Shown: positions 8,020 through 16,349 of the stretch, in pieces | How positions within the stretch are numbered: position 1 is the first letter of the stretch | Layout of the letters: each line of letters starts with the position of its first letter | Source of the DNA: an uncultured Lachnospiraceae bacterium | Lineage (GTDB): Bacteria > Bacillota > Clostridia > Lachnospirales > Lachnospiraceae | Length of the DNA stretch: 33,975 bases | Direction of reading: 5' to 3' | Assembly: GCA_945868305.1 (NCBI GenBank) | Contig: CAMBKU010000025.1 | Coordinates: forward strand, 1-33,975 | Position numbers and translations under genes: made by a program | The notes under the pieces: model-generated | Database searches by the model: none | The model's input: the letters and a program-made list of their open reading frames with translations, nothing else | Told to the model about the DNA's origin: nothing

Positions 8020-8598
8020 ATGAATGATTTTATTTCCGTTGAACATATTTCAAAATGCTATGGTCAAAAACAGGTATTGCATGACCTCTCGTTCCGGATT
8101 CCCTACGGAAGAGTAACCGCCATTACCGCTCCCTCCGGTGCAGGGAAAACCACGCTGCTCCGCATCCTTTTAGGGCTGGAAGCAGCAGACAGCGGTAGCT
8201 TTACAGAGTTGGAACACTTAAAGAAAAGTGCCGTATTTCAGGAGGACCGTCTGTGCGAGAATCTGACTGCCCTTGCAAACGTGCAGTTAGTTGCAGCAAA
8301 CAAAGAAAGAGCCACCCTGCTCCACGCTATGGAACAACTGCAGCTCTTTGACTGTGCCGACAAACCTGTACGGGAATTGTCCGGCGGAATGAAACGACGG
8401 ATTGCCATTTTGCGCGCATTATCCGCCGAATACGATCTTTTAATCCTCGATGAACCTTTTCGTGGATTGGATGACGCCACCAAAACAATTGTAATGGAAT
8501 ATACAAAAGAAAAATGTAAAGGAAAGACTGTCCTGTTCGTCACACATGACAAAACGGAACTTTCTGCCATGAATGCCGTACAAAAAATCAGCCTCTGA
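8020..8598 (+). CDS. ABC transporter ATP-binding protein, compact (SsuB/TauB type)
   Basis: All ATPase motifs are present: Walker A APSGAGKTT (about 38-46), Q-loop VFQEDRL, signature LSGGMKRRIAILRAL, Walker B LLILDEPFRGLD and the switch His in FVTHDKTE. At 192 aa it is shorter than the usual 240-260 aa of this family, lacking the C-terminal tail after the H-loop. It energises the importer encoded by the two preceding genes. Its stop codon lies only 5 nt from the stop of the convergent LuxR-type gene, with no room for a normal terminator. Confidence 0.88.
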   Translation: MNDFISVEHISKCYGQKQVLHDLSFRIPYGRVTAITAPSGAGKTTLLRILLGLEAADSGSFTELEHLKKSAVFQEDRLCENLTALANVQLVAANKERATLLHAMEQLQLFDCADKPVRELSGGMKRRIAILRALSAEYDLLILDEPFRGLDDATKTIVMEYTKEKCKGKTVLFVTHDKTELSAMNAVQKISL

Positions 8599-8603
8599 TT
8601 TCC

Positions 8604-9224
8604 TTATTCTTTCAATCTCTGCCTCAACTGCTCCCTCTTTGTCAGTTCAAGTTTTGCAAATATATTGGACATATGCTTTTTTACTGTCATTTCTGAAATT
8701 GAAAGCTCCGCTGCAATCTCACTGTTGGTCAATCCACGGCAGACAAGGAGCGCAACTTCTGTTTCTCTGCGGGTAAGACCAAGCGTCAAAAATCGGTCAT
8801 AACACTCCTCTGCCGTCAATTCTTTTCTTGGCAAGCCTTCTTTTTCCTCTGATTCTACTGATGTCTCTTTCTTATCGTCTGCCCCGGTCAGGATAACCCA
8901 AATACAGAATCCATATAGCAGAGGCCTTATGTTAAGTGCCAATTCATACATAATTCCATCAAACCCTTCGACCGTTGTCAGCATGACAAAAATAAGAAGA
9001 AAGGACTGTATCATACTTGCATATAAAGCGCATTCTCCGAGAGTCCGAAACATCAATGGCTCTTTCTCTTTTCGGGACATCAGCGGAAGATAAAGAAGCA
9101 GCATCCCAAGCAGTACAAGGAAAAACTGTTTTACATCAATGAGCATTCGCAAACGAAATCCCAACAGCAGGGAAACGATAACGAGATACAAAAGCAGCAT
9201 GACTACCTTTTTTATCGTTTTCAT
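8604..9224 (-). CDS. Membrane-anchored LuxR-type (GerE) transcriptional regulator
   Basis: The first ~130 of 206 residues contain about four hydrophobic helices (VVMLLLYLVIVSLLLG; FFLVLLGMLLLYLPL; SMIQSFLLIFVMLTTV; IRPLLYGFCIWVILTG). The last 65 residues are a LuxR/GerE helix-turn-helix (LTRRETEVALLVCRGL, then SEIAAELSISEMTVKKHMSN). There is no receiver or autoinducer domain, so the membrane part may itself sense a signal. It starts 9 nt after the MotA-like gene and is probably co-transcribed with it. Its DNA targets are not evident; the divergent region at 9714-9929 is one candidate. Confidence 0.85.
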   Translation of the reverse strand: MKTIKKVVMLLLYLVIVSLLLGFRLRMLIDVKQFFLVLLGMLLLYLPLMSRKEKEPLMFRTLGECALYASMIQSFLLIFVMLTTVEGFDGIMYELALNIRPLLYGFCIWVILTGADDKKETSVESEEKEGLPRKELTAEECYDRFLTLGLTRRETEVALLVCRGLTNSEIAAELSISEMTVKKHMSNIFAKLELTKREQLRQRLKE

Positions 9225-9233
9225 CTTCTATCC

Positions 9234-9713
9234 TCACGCATCTTTCTCCGGAAGTTCTCCATGAAGATATTCCAGCTCTTTCACTTTGATTTTCGAGGAA
9301 ATGGGCAATAACAGGATATTTAGTATCTCCGCATAAATAAATGTTAAAAGTGCCACGGCTACATTAGGTCCAAGCGCCTCCGGATTATCCAACGTACGCA
9401 GAATTACTACCAGGGCAAATAAAAAGGTAAACACTCCTGTTGCCACCAGTGTTTTTCTCGCAAGCTCGACTGCCTCCCTTGCCCGCTTCATCTCGAGCAA
9501 TGTCTTGTTCTTTTTCTTGCCAAGCGCAACGGAAAAAGCGTTATTAAAGTCTCGAAGCAAACCAGAAGATGCCAAAACCGGAATTAAAATGATAAGAACA
9601 AGTATCAGGCTCGGAAAATCAACAAAGATAATAAAATTTCCCATTCCTCCCGCCATCATACCTGTCATGAGAAATACTGATGCAAAAACTGCAATCAATG
9701 CTAATACATACAT
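9234..9713 (-). CDS. MotA/TolQ-like membrane protein, short
   Basis: This 159-aa protein shows a MotA-like pattern: an N-terminal helix, FIIFVDFPSLILVLIILIPVL (the 'DxPS' segment of MotA proteins), a short cytoplasmic part (SVALGKKKNKTLLEMKRARE), and two helices including LRTLDNPEALGPNVAVALL and YAEILNILLLPISS. Full MotA is about 260-290 aa with a larger cytoplasmic loop. No MotB-like partner or other motility gene is in the window. It is first in a two-gene unit with a membrane LuxR-type regulator, suggesting a sensing or ion-flux role rather than flagellar rotation. That function is inference; the family resemblance is moderate. Confidence 0.6.
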   Translation of the reverse strand: MYVLALIAVFASVFLMTGMMAGGMGNFIIFVDFPSLILVLIILIPVLASSGLLRDFNNAFSVALGKKKNKTLLEMKRAREAVELARKTLVATGVFTFLFALVVILRTLDNPEALGPNVAVALLTFIYAEILNILLLPISSKIKVKELEYLHGELPEKDA

Positions 9714-9766
9714 AAAAATTACCCCCTTTTCTTTTGTGTTTTTCTGTTTATTAGCATATCATACTT

Positions 9767-9809
9767 TACTACAAAATGGTATAAAACCAGGGGTGGTATT
9801 TTAGTAGTA
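9767..9809. repeat. Imperfect inverted repeat in the divergent promoter region
   Basis: The outer arms TACTAC (9767-9772) and GTAGTA (9804-9809) are perfect. Further matching stretches (AAAAT/ATTTT, ACCA/TGGT) lie within, with unpaired bases between them. It is close upstream of the MotA-like gene and could be an operator or a hairpin. Confidence 0.4.
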
Positions 9810-9873
9810 GTCGCTTATTCGCCAAAAAATCTTCAAATTTTTTTATCTGTTCTATCTCTATCGTGCATAAATA

Positions 9874-9882
9874 TGCTATAAT
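9874..9882 (+). promoter_or_regulatory. Extended -10 element of the second GGDEF gene
   Basis: TGC followed by TATAAT forms an extended -10 box about 48 nt before the ATG at 9930. No good -35 box lies 17 bp upstream, which is common for extended -10 promoters. Confidence 0.5.
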
Positions 9883-9929
9883 AAGACAAATTGTAAATTC
9901 AGTTGTGAATCTTTACAGAGGGGTTTTCT

Positions 9930-12254
9930 ATGGGTACAAAAGAAGAAAAGCGTTATACCATTGGTATCATGTTAGGTGACATCCAATCGGACTATTCGGA
10001 AGAATTAATCAGCGGTTTTTATACCTGCGCGAGGGAGGAGAACGTCAACCTCATTTTTCTGATGGGGCCTCAGGCACCACTTTACTGCTCCGACATTCTC
10101 TCCTGCAATGACAACGGACAATATCGTTATCAGTTTGACACCATTTACGATTATGTGCATTTTTCCAAACTGGATGCGCTCATTATCGCCTATGGTTCAC
10201 TTTCTCTGTCCACACGAAGCGGCGATTTGGAAGCATTTTTAAAAAACTATCAGGATATTCCCTGCCTTCTGCTGGAAGACATTCCAGGCTCTATTGATGC
10301 ACCTTATCTGATTGCGGATAACTATAACGGAATCCGTTGTTGCATGGAACACCTTCTTGATTTTCATCATTATAAAAAAATCGCGTTTGTCTGCGGTCCA
10401 CGCTCCAACCGCGATTCCAATGAACGACTCTTAGCCTATCGCGATACCATGGCAGAGCATCATCTTCCTGTTACAGATGATATGGTCGTTTATGGCGATT
10501 ACTCAGAAAATGTAGATGACAAAGTAGAATTTTTGCTGGAAAAGAATCCAGGGCTTGAAGCTATTGTCTTCGCCAATGACAATATGGCAAAAGCCGGCTA
10601 TCGCGTATGCAGCAAACATAATCTTCTAATTGGCCACGATATTGCCATTACCGGCTTTGACAACGTAGACTTTGCCCAGTCTATGACTCCGCCTCTGACA
10701 AGTGTAGCCCACAGCAGTTTCCAGTTTAGCTACACCGCATTAAAAAATACGCTGCTGCTCTGCCACGGAAAAACTCCAGTTTCCAAGCGTATGCCTGCCA
10801 TCCTGCGCAAACGCAATTCCTGCGGCTGTCATTCGGAAACTGTATTTCGCTACGAGCAGATTCCTTCCGACCAAATTTCCGATTTTATCATGGATTCTGC
10901 CGAAAAAATTGCGGATGATGTGCTTTCTCTGATTCCCTACGAAGGCATCCGCGTTTATTACCGTTGCCTTATCCGCAACTTTTTTTCCTATATTTATGAA
11001 AATGCCTTTGTCCACAAAAATATAAAACCCAGTGATGACTACCTGCTTGCCATTTTAAACAACCTTTTTAATCATCATCATGTTTCCAGCGAACTGATTT
11101 TAGAGCGTTTTACCGACCTTTTGCATATTCTGTCCGCCAATACAAAGGATGAAGTCTCGCAGAATATTCTTTCCGGTATTATCTCCACTCTGCATCAATA
11201 CACACATCTTAGGGATATCACCAAGTTAAAAAAGCAGATTGTGGATTCCAACCGTAAAGCATGGTTTGTTCCCACCTTTACCAGGGATTTGATTAACGGT
11301 GATATTAACTTTAAGGATACCATGAATCATATCATGGAACGCTTTCAACTCATGAATGTTCGTGGCGCTTATTTTTATCTTTTTGAAAATCCGGTACATC
11401 TTATGCCCGGAGTTCCCATTTCCTTTACGGAAAAAATGTATCTGACGGCTTTTTATAATCAAGCAGAATGCCGCTATTATGAACCAAACGAACGCCCGCT
11501 TTTAACAGAAGATGTGGGATTTTCATCCTTTCTGCCGGAAAATCAGAATCAATGCCTGACGGCTTTTGTTCTTTTTTCCGGTGCGGAACAATATGGAGCC
11601 ATACTCTGCGATGTAGATCAGGAAAATGTTTCCTTTATTCAAACCTGCAGTCTGCAGATTGGTTCTCTGCTTCGTTTCATACACTTAAACAGCAAAGAAA
11701 AACACGTTCAGCATGAACTGCACCGGTCTTTAAAAGTCATTCAGGAACAAAACCATATTTTAAGTTTTATTTCTGAATATGACGAATTAAGTAAACTTTT
11801 AAACCGCCGCGGTTTCATGGAACGTGCTATCACTTTATGCAAAACGAATGCCCAAAAATCCGCCTACCTTATTTTTGGGGATTTAGATCATTTAAAGGAA
11901 ATCAATGACTGCTTCGGACACGCTTCCGGAGATTTTGCCATCTGCTCCGCCGCACAGCTTCTTTCTGGCACTCTGCCCTCAGATGCCCTGACTGCCCGAA
12001 TCGGCGGTGACGAGTTTGTGGCGCTGGTTCTCTCAGAAGATGTCAATTTTTCCTCCTTCTTCACGGAGAAATTGAAAAACGCTCAAAATGCCTTTAATGA
12101 TTCTTCCGAACAGCCTTTTTATGTAGAAATGTCCATTGGCATCCAAAGTTTCGTCTGCAATTCACAGGTCGATTTAAATGAAATCATCAAAAAATCGGAC
12201 GAAACCCTGTATCAGGCAAAGAAACATCGACGGACGAGCATTAAAAAGGCATAG
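9930..12254 (+). CDS. Diguanylate cyclase with N-terminal LacI-type sensor (paralogue)
   Basis: This 774-aa protein is built like the one at 1062-3371. A LacI-type ligand-binding region covers about 8-295 (YTIGIMLGDIQSDYSEELISG; ITGFDNVDFAQSMTPPLTS). A shared but divergent middle region follows (RDLINGDINFKDTMNHIMERF). The C-terminal GGDEF domain has DELSKLLNRRGF and ARIGGDEFVALV near residue 692. The residues where an RxxD inhibitory site would lie read PSDA, so it is absent. There is no HTH, signal peptide or membrane helix. It is a likely cytosolic, ligand-controlled c-di-GMP synthase. The ATG has GAGGGG 8 nt upstream. It is convergent with glucokinase, only 11 bp separating the stops. Confidence 0.88.
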   Translation: MGTKEEKRYTIGIMLGDIQSDYSEELISGFYTCAREENVNLIFLMGPQAPLYCSDILSCNDNGQYRYQFDTIYDYVHFSKLDALIIAYGSLSLSTRSGDLEAFLKNYQDIPCLLLEDIPGSIDAPYLIADNYNGIRCCMEHLLDFHHYKKIAFVCGPRSNRDSNERLLAYRDTMAEHHLPVTDDMVVYGDYSENVDDKVEFLLEKNPGLEAIVFANDNMAKAGYRVCSKHNLLIGHDIAITGFDNVDFAQSMTPPLTSVAHSSFQFSYTALKNTLLLCHGKTPVSKRMPAILRKRNSCGCHSETVFRYEQIPSDQISDFIMDSAEKIADDVLSLIPYEGIRVYYRCLIRNFFSYIYENAFVHKNIKPSDDYLLAILNNLFNHHHVSSELILERFTDLLHILSANTKDEVSQNILSGIISTLHQYTHLRDITKLKKQIVDSNRKAWFVPTFTRDLINGDINFKDTMNHIMERFQLMNVRGAYFYLFENPVHLMPGVPISFTEKMYLTAFYNQAECRYYEPNERPLLTEDVGFSSFLPENQNQCLTAFVLFSGAEQYGAILCDVDQENVSFIQTCSLQIGSLLRFIHLNSKEKHVQHELHRSLKVIQEQNHILSFISEYDELSKLLNRRGFMERAITLCKTNAQKSAYLIFGDLDHLKEINDCFGHASGDFAICSAAQLLSGTLPSDALTARIGGDEFVALVLSEDVNFSSFFTEKLKNAQNAFNDSSEQPFYVEMSIGIQSFVCNSQVDLNEIIKKSDETLYQAKKHRRTSIKKA

Positions 12255-12265
12255 CTCCCGGATTC

Positions 12266-13207
12266 TTACATGTCCAAAAGCATCTGCACACAGCCATACA
12301 TTCCTGCCTGGTTTCCTAAGGTCGCCAATGCAAACTGTGCGTTTCTGCATGCATGGAAGGTCTTCTTCTCAAAATACTTTTTCGTCACATCAATAAGGAT
12401 GCTTCCTGCTTTGGACACACCGCCGCCGATTACGACGATTTCAGGATTTACTACGCAGGCGATGTTTGCCAGTGCGGTGCCTAGCATCTCACCTAATTTC
12501 TCGACCAGTTCTTTGGCTACGGTATCTCCCGCTTTTGCTGCATCAAAAATATCCTTTGCTGTAAGCTCTGTCAGACTGCGAAGCGAAGTCTCTCTGTCGT
12601 CTGCCGCCAGTGTTTGTTTTGCCATACGGACAATTCCGGTTGCGGAAGCATACTGCTCCAGGCAGCCCTTCTTGCCGCATCCACAGGTATCAGTTTCCTC
12701 CTCATTCATCATGATATGACCAATCTCACCACCAGCACCGTTAGAACCAGCGACAATCTTGCCACCAACGATGATTCCGCCACCGACACCGGTACCAAGT
12801 GTCACCATAACTACATCTTTATGACCTTTTCCGCCACCCTGCCACATTTCGCCAAGCGCCGCAACATTCGCATCATTTCCGACTTTTACCGTAAAACCAG
12901 TGCGTTTTCCCAATACTTCTGCCACATTGAACTCGCCCCATCCGAGATTTACACACTGAAGCACTGTTCCATCATCAGTCACCGGTCCCGGAACACCAAC
13001 GCCGATTCCCTGCACATCATCCTTTGCAATACCATCCTCTGTCATTTTTGCTTCAATGGCTGTTGCCACATCCTCTAAGATAGAAGCTCCATTATTTTCT
13101 GTATTGGTCTTTATTTCCCAATCCTCAAGCAATGTTCCATTTGTCTCAAACAGACCAATCTTGCAGGTAGTTCCACCAATATCTACTCCAAAGCCATACT
13201 TTTTCAT
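12266..13207 (-). CDS. glcK: ROK family glucokinase
   Basis: The 313-aa enzyme should phosphorylate glucose to glucose-6-phosphate with ATP in the cytosol. Visible motifs are the phosphate loop GFGVDIGGTTCKIGLF (residues 5-20), VGVPGPV, the sugar-binding GNDANVAALGE, GTGVGGGII, EIGHI with the zinc-binding CGCGKKGCLEQYAS (ROK signature), and IGGGVSKAG. Length fits bacterial ROK glucokinases. It has its own promoter, whose -35 box overlaps the stop codon of the upstream gene. The start has AAGGAG about 10 nt before the ATG. Free glucose from the pullulanase pathway at 22870 would be a natural substrate. Confidence 0.92.
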   Translation of the reverse strand: MKKYGFGVDIGGTTCKIGLFETNGTLLEDWEIKTNTENNGASILEDVATAIEAKMTEDGIAKDDVQGIGVGVPGPVTDDGTVLQCVNLGWGEFNVAEVLGKRTGFTVKVGNDANVAALGEMWQGGGKGHKDVVMVTLGTGVGGGIIVGGKIVAGSNGAGGEIGHIMMNEEETDTCGCGKKGCLEQYASATGIVRMAKQTLAADDRETSLRSLTELTAKDIFDAAKAGDTVAKELVEKLGEMLGTALANIACVVNPEIVVIGGGVSKAGSILIDVTKKYFEKKTFHACRNAQFALATLGNQAGMYGCVQMLLDM

Positions 13208-13272
13208 TTTTTACTTACTCCTTTTTATTCTACTTTATTTTCTAAAAAACGCGAAATTTCATCAATAAAATT

Positions 13273-13301
13273 AGTATATGCGACCATTTTCCTTCTGTCA
13301 A
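13273..13301 (-). promoter_or_regulatory. Glucokinase promoter
   Basis: TTGACA (13296-13301) and TATACT (13273-13278) on the minus strand are separated by 17 bp. The -35 box includes the TGA stop of the gene ending at 13298. Confidence 0.7.
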
Positions 13302-13963
13302 TAGATTTCGTCTTCCCCTAAAATATATGAAATCATTTTTTCAGCAAGACCATCTTCCGCCTCGCCGTAGGCTGCTCCGATTACACAGTCTACGGTGTAA
13401 AGCCCGGTTTCTTCAAGCCATTCATTGCCTGTGATCTCGATCCCGCAGGGATATTTTTCATCTGTTTCCAAATCTGTCGCAAACACAAGCTGATCCTCAT
13501 ATTTATCAATTATCTCCTCCGGAAGCACCTGCGAAATATCCTGCAAATTTCCGGTAGATGCAATCAAATCAAAAGTCTCCCGGTCGGAAAGATAAATATC
13601 CGCCCCTCGTGCCTCCAAAATAGTCAGAACCGACTGATAGGTATAATAATTGTTCTGTCCAACACCATTCGGATTCACACGCAGGCCATCATTTACGACA
13701 ATTTCCTGTTTATCTGTGTCATATCCGTTTTCCTCCAACAACGCATCAAACAACCGATTGTCATCCTCCGTCACTGCTTCTATATTTGCATTTACCATAA
13801 GCACCTGCGCCACCTCCTCTTTGCGTGTCGCATAACTTATGATAAGATAAATACCAAAAACAACTGCAAATGTTCCGCCAATGATATACCACTTATAATA
13901 CTCCCAGATATACGATATGCGGTCTTTCGGTTCCATGTCCTTTAATACTACCTTTTTTTCCAT
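13298..13963 (-). CDS. Membrane-anchored protein of unknown function
   Basis: The 221-aa protein has an N-terminal cytoplasmic tip (MEPKDRISYIWEYYKWYI), one helix (IGGTFAVVFGIYLIISYA, about 28-46), and an acidic extracytoplasmic region with ADIYLSDRETFDLIAS, LQDISQVLPEEI and the ending MISYILGEDEIY. The pattern of the extracytoplasmic part is reminiscent of solute-binding-like proteins seen in other Lachnospiraceae, but I do not recognise a named family. The gene starts 20 nt after the PBP1A gene and is last in that operon, so a cell-envelope role is a reasonable guess from context only. Confidence 0.75.
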   Translation of the reverse strand: MEKKVVLKDMEPKDRISYIWEYYKWYIIGGTFAVVFGIYLIISYATRKEEVAQVLMVNANIEAVTEDDNRLFDALLEENGYDTDKQEIVVNDGLRVNPNGVGQNNYYTYQSVLTILEARGADIYLSDRETFDLIASTGNLQDISQVLPEEIIDKYEDQLVFATDLETDEKYPCGIEITGNEWLEETGLYTVDCVIGAAYGEAEDGLAEKMISYILGEDEIY

Positions 13964-13983
13964 TTCTCATCGTTTCCTTTCTC

Positions 13984-16320
13984 TTAAGCCTCCGGTTGCT
14001 CTGCCTGTTCCTGACTCTGCTGCTCTACCTGCTCCTGATTCTGCGGCGGAGTAGTTTCTTCGTTTTGTGGTTCCTGCGGCGGAGTCTCATTCTGCGGTGG
14101 TGCTGCTTCCTCGTTTTGTGGTTCCTGCGGCGGAGTCTCATTCTGCGGTGGCGTGGGCTCGCTGTTTTGTGGTTCCTGCGGCGGAGTCTCATTCTGCGGT
14201 GGTGCTGCTTCCTCGTTTTGCACATCCGTTTGTACAGCATCCTGCTGTGCATGCTCCTCTGGCTTCTTCGTGTCTTCTTTTTCTTCCTCGTTACCATCCG
14301 CATCTTTTTCCTCTGCATCTGTTTTCTTCCCACTTTCCGAATAAGATGCATAAGGAAGAAACTGCATTGGCGCAAGCCCCGTATGAACACTTTCCATAAA
14401 ATCATGCCAGATATTCCCTGGATAAGTAGAACCTTTTAAGGTTGGCAACTCTTTTGGCATATCATAGCCTACCCAGACGCTGGTCGTATAATATCTTGTG
14501 TAACCTACAAACCAACCGTCTTTGTTGTCATTTGTCGTTCCTGTTTTTCCGGCACAGGGCATCTGACTGATTGCAAGACCTTTTCCTGTACCCTCCTTTA
14601 CAACGGAAACCAGCATATCTGTCATCATCCTTGCTGCATTTTCCTTATAAATCCCGGTTTCTTCCTGCTCGGATACATAAATATCATTACCGTCTGCATC
14701 TGTGATCTTAACAATGCAGGTCGGTTCGCGGTACTTTCCATCATTTTCAATGGCTGCATATGCGGAAGCCATTTCAAGTGCCGACACTCCGCGGGTAAAA
14801 CCACCAAGTGCCGCTGCAAGCTGTTCATCCTGGCTTTCCAGCCTGGAAAAATTCATATTCTTCAGATAGGAGATTCCCACTTTAGGCGTCAGTTCCTTAA
14901 GCAGATTCCACGCTACCGTATTTTTGGACAGTTCCACTGCCCGGCGTAATGTCATATCTCCTGAATAGCCTTTATCCGCATTAGACGGTCCATCCTCTAT
15001 TTTTTCATCCGTCACGATAGAATCCGGCGTATACCCCCGTTCCAGTGCCGGCGTGTAGACAATCAAAGGCTTAATGGAACTTCCCGGCTGCCGGAAACTC
15101 TGATAGGCACGGTTTAATGTATAGCCACTTAACTGCTGGCTTCTTCCTCCTACAATGGCTTTGACATAGCCCGTCTCATTGTCAATGCAAACCGCCGAAC
15201 TTTGCAGTTCGTAAATACCATCCTCTCCCACATCTGCATAATCACTTAGGTTTTCATCCACACTCTGCTGAAGTGCTGCCTGCATATTCAAATCAATGGA
15301 CGTATAAATCCGGTAACCCGCAGTGTAGAGTGTACGCTGACAAGCGGCATACGTTTCCTCATATACACTGTCGTAAACTTCCTTTTCCTCCACTGAATCA
15401 AAATTGTACTGGAACTGAAAACCCTGCAGTGCCATCAGCGCCCGTGTCGCGCAGTTATAGGTATAGGTTTCTACATAATCATTTTTACTGGTCTGTGGAC
15501 GGTTTAAAACAATTTCTTCCTCTTTTGCCGCAGTATAGGCACTCTGAGTAATTTTCCCGTCATCCAGCATATTCTTTAAAATGAGATTTCGGCGGGTTAT
15601 AGTATTATCCGCATGATTTACCGGGTCAAATAACGACGGATTATTTGGTATCGCACAGAGAAATGCAATTTGTGACAAATCGAGTTTATCTACTGTTGTG
15701 TTAAAATAGCCTTTACTTGCCGCCTGAATCCCGTAATAACCGTTCCCAAAATAGATATTATTCAAATAAAATTCCAAAATCTCGTTTTTCGTATATTTTT
15801 TCTCCATCTGGAGAGCGATAAAGATTTCCTCCATCTTTCGCTGCCAGGTCTTTTCCTGCGAAATAAACACATTTCGGGCAAGCTGCTGGGTAATCGTACT
15901 TCCTCCCTGCGTGACTTCCCCATCCCGCAGCATCGCGACAATGGCACGCATAATGGCTTTATAATCCACCCCGCCGTGCTGGTAAAACTTTTTATCCTCA
16001 ATGCTGACAATCGCCGCCACCACATTGGTCGGAATCTCATCAAAGGTCAGATAGTAAACATCCTTTTCTCCTTTGAGTACCGAAATCTGACTTCCATTCG
16101 CATCATAAACTATACTGGTCTGTGATGATTTAAAGGTTGCCGGCGACGAATTTTTAACATATTGCTCTGCTTCCGCTTTTAATTCGGAAACCTCCTTCGC
16201 ATAGCCGCCAAAAAAATAGTACGCAAAACCAGCCAGTACAAGGCATATCAAAAATATCTGAAATTTAAGGAACCGCCAGAATCCACGGTACTTTTTCTTT
16301 CTCTTTTTCTTTCGGGACAT
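13984..16320 (-). CDS. Class A penicillin-binding protein (PBP1A type)
   Basis: This 778-aa bifunctional enzyme polymerises glycan strands and cross-links peptides on the outer face of the membrane. A Lys/Arg-rich cytoplasmic tip and one helix (FLIFLICLVLAGFAYYFF region) are followed by the GT51 domain (SIEDKKFYQHGGVDYKAI with the catalytic Glu; TQGGSTITQQLARNVF). The transpeptidase domain has GSSIKPL (SxxK serine), SKNTVAWN (SxN) and KTGTTND (KTG). After about residue 670 it ends in an acidic, then Pro/Gln/Glu-rich tail with 17-residue repeats. ATG 16320 follows GGGGGAG at 7 nt; an in-frame TTG 24 nt upstream is less likely. It follows the SbcC-like gene by 29 nt. Confidence 0.93.
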   Translation of the reverse strand: MSRKKKRKKKYRGFWRFLKFQIFLICLVLAGFAYYFFGGYAKEVSELKAEAEQYVKNSSPATFKSSQTSIVYDANGSQISVLKGEKDVYYLTFDEIPTNVVAAIVSIEDKKFYQHGGVDYKAIMRAIVAMLRDGEVTQGGSTITQQLARNVFISQEKTWQRKMEEIFIALQMEKKYTKNEILEFYLNNIYFGNGYYGIQAASKGYFNTTVDKLDLSQIAFLCAIPNNPSLFDPVNHADNTITRRNLILKNMLDDGKITQSAYTAAKEEEIVLNRPQTSKNDYVETYTYNCATRALMALQGFQFQYNFDSVEEKEVYDSVYEETYAACQRTLYTAGYRIYTSIDLNMQAALQQSVDENLSDYADVGEDGIYELQSSAVCIDNETGYVKAIVGGRSQQLSGYTLNRAYQSFRQPGSSIKPLIVYTPALERGYTPDSIVTDEKIEDGPSNADKGYSGDMTLRRAVELSKNTVAWNLLKELTPKVGISYLKNMNFSRLESQDEQLAAALGGFTRGVSALEMASAYAAIENDGKYREPTCIVKITDADGNDIYVSEQEETGIYKENAARMMTDMLVSVVKEGTGKGLAISQMPCAGKTGTTNDNKDGWFVGYTRYYTTSVWVGYDMPKELPTLKGSTYPGNIWHDFMESVHTGLAPMQFLPYASYSESGKKTDAEEKDADGNEEEKEDTKKPEEHAQQDAVQTDVQNEEAAPPQNETPPQEPQNSEPTPPQNETPPQEPQNEEAAPPQNETPPQEPQNEETTPPQNQEQVEQQSQEQAEQPEA
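14041..14220 (-). repeat. 51-bp in-frame tandem repeat (PBP1A tail)
   Basis: About three and a half copies of a 51-bp unit encode QNEEAAPPQNETPPQEP with small changes (SEPT in one copy, EETT in the last). It is purely coding, with no spacers. The near-identical DNA makes it prone to copy-number change. Confidence 0.85.
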
Positions 16321-16349
16321 GACTCGTCTCCCCCTGTTGTTCAAACTTT

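Noticed and set aside
14041..14220. Regular repeats that could suggest a CRISPR-like array
   Set aside because: The 51-bp units are contiguous, without spacers, and stay in the PBP1A reading frame.
14067..14399. Overlapping open frames on both strands in the PBP1A tail
   Set aside because: They come from low-complexity repeat DNA lacking stop codons in several frames.
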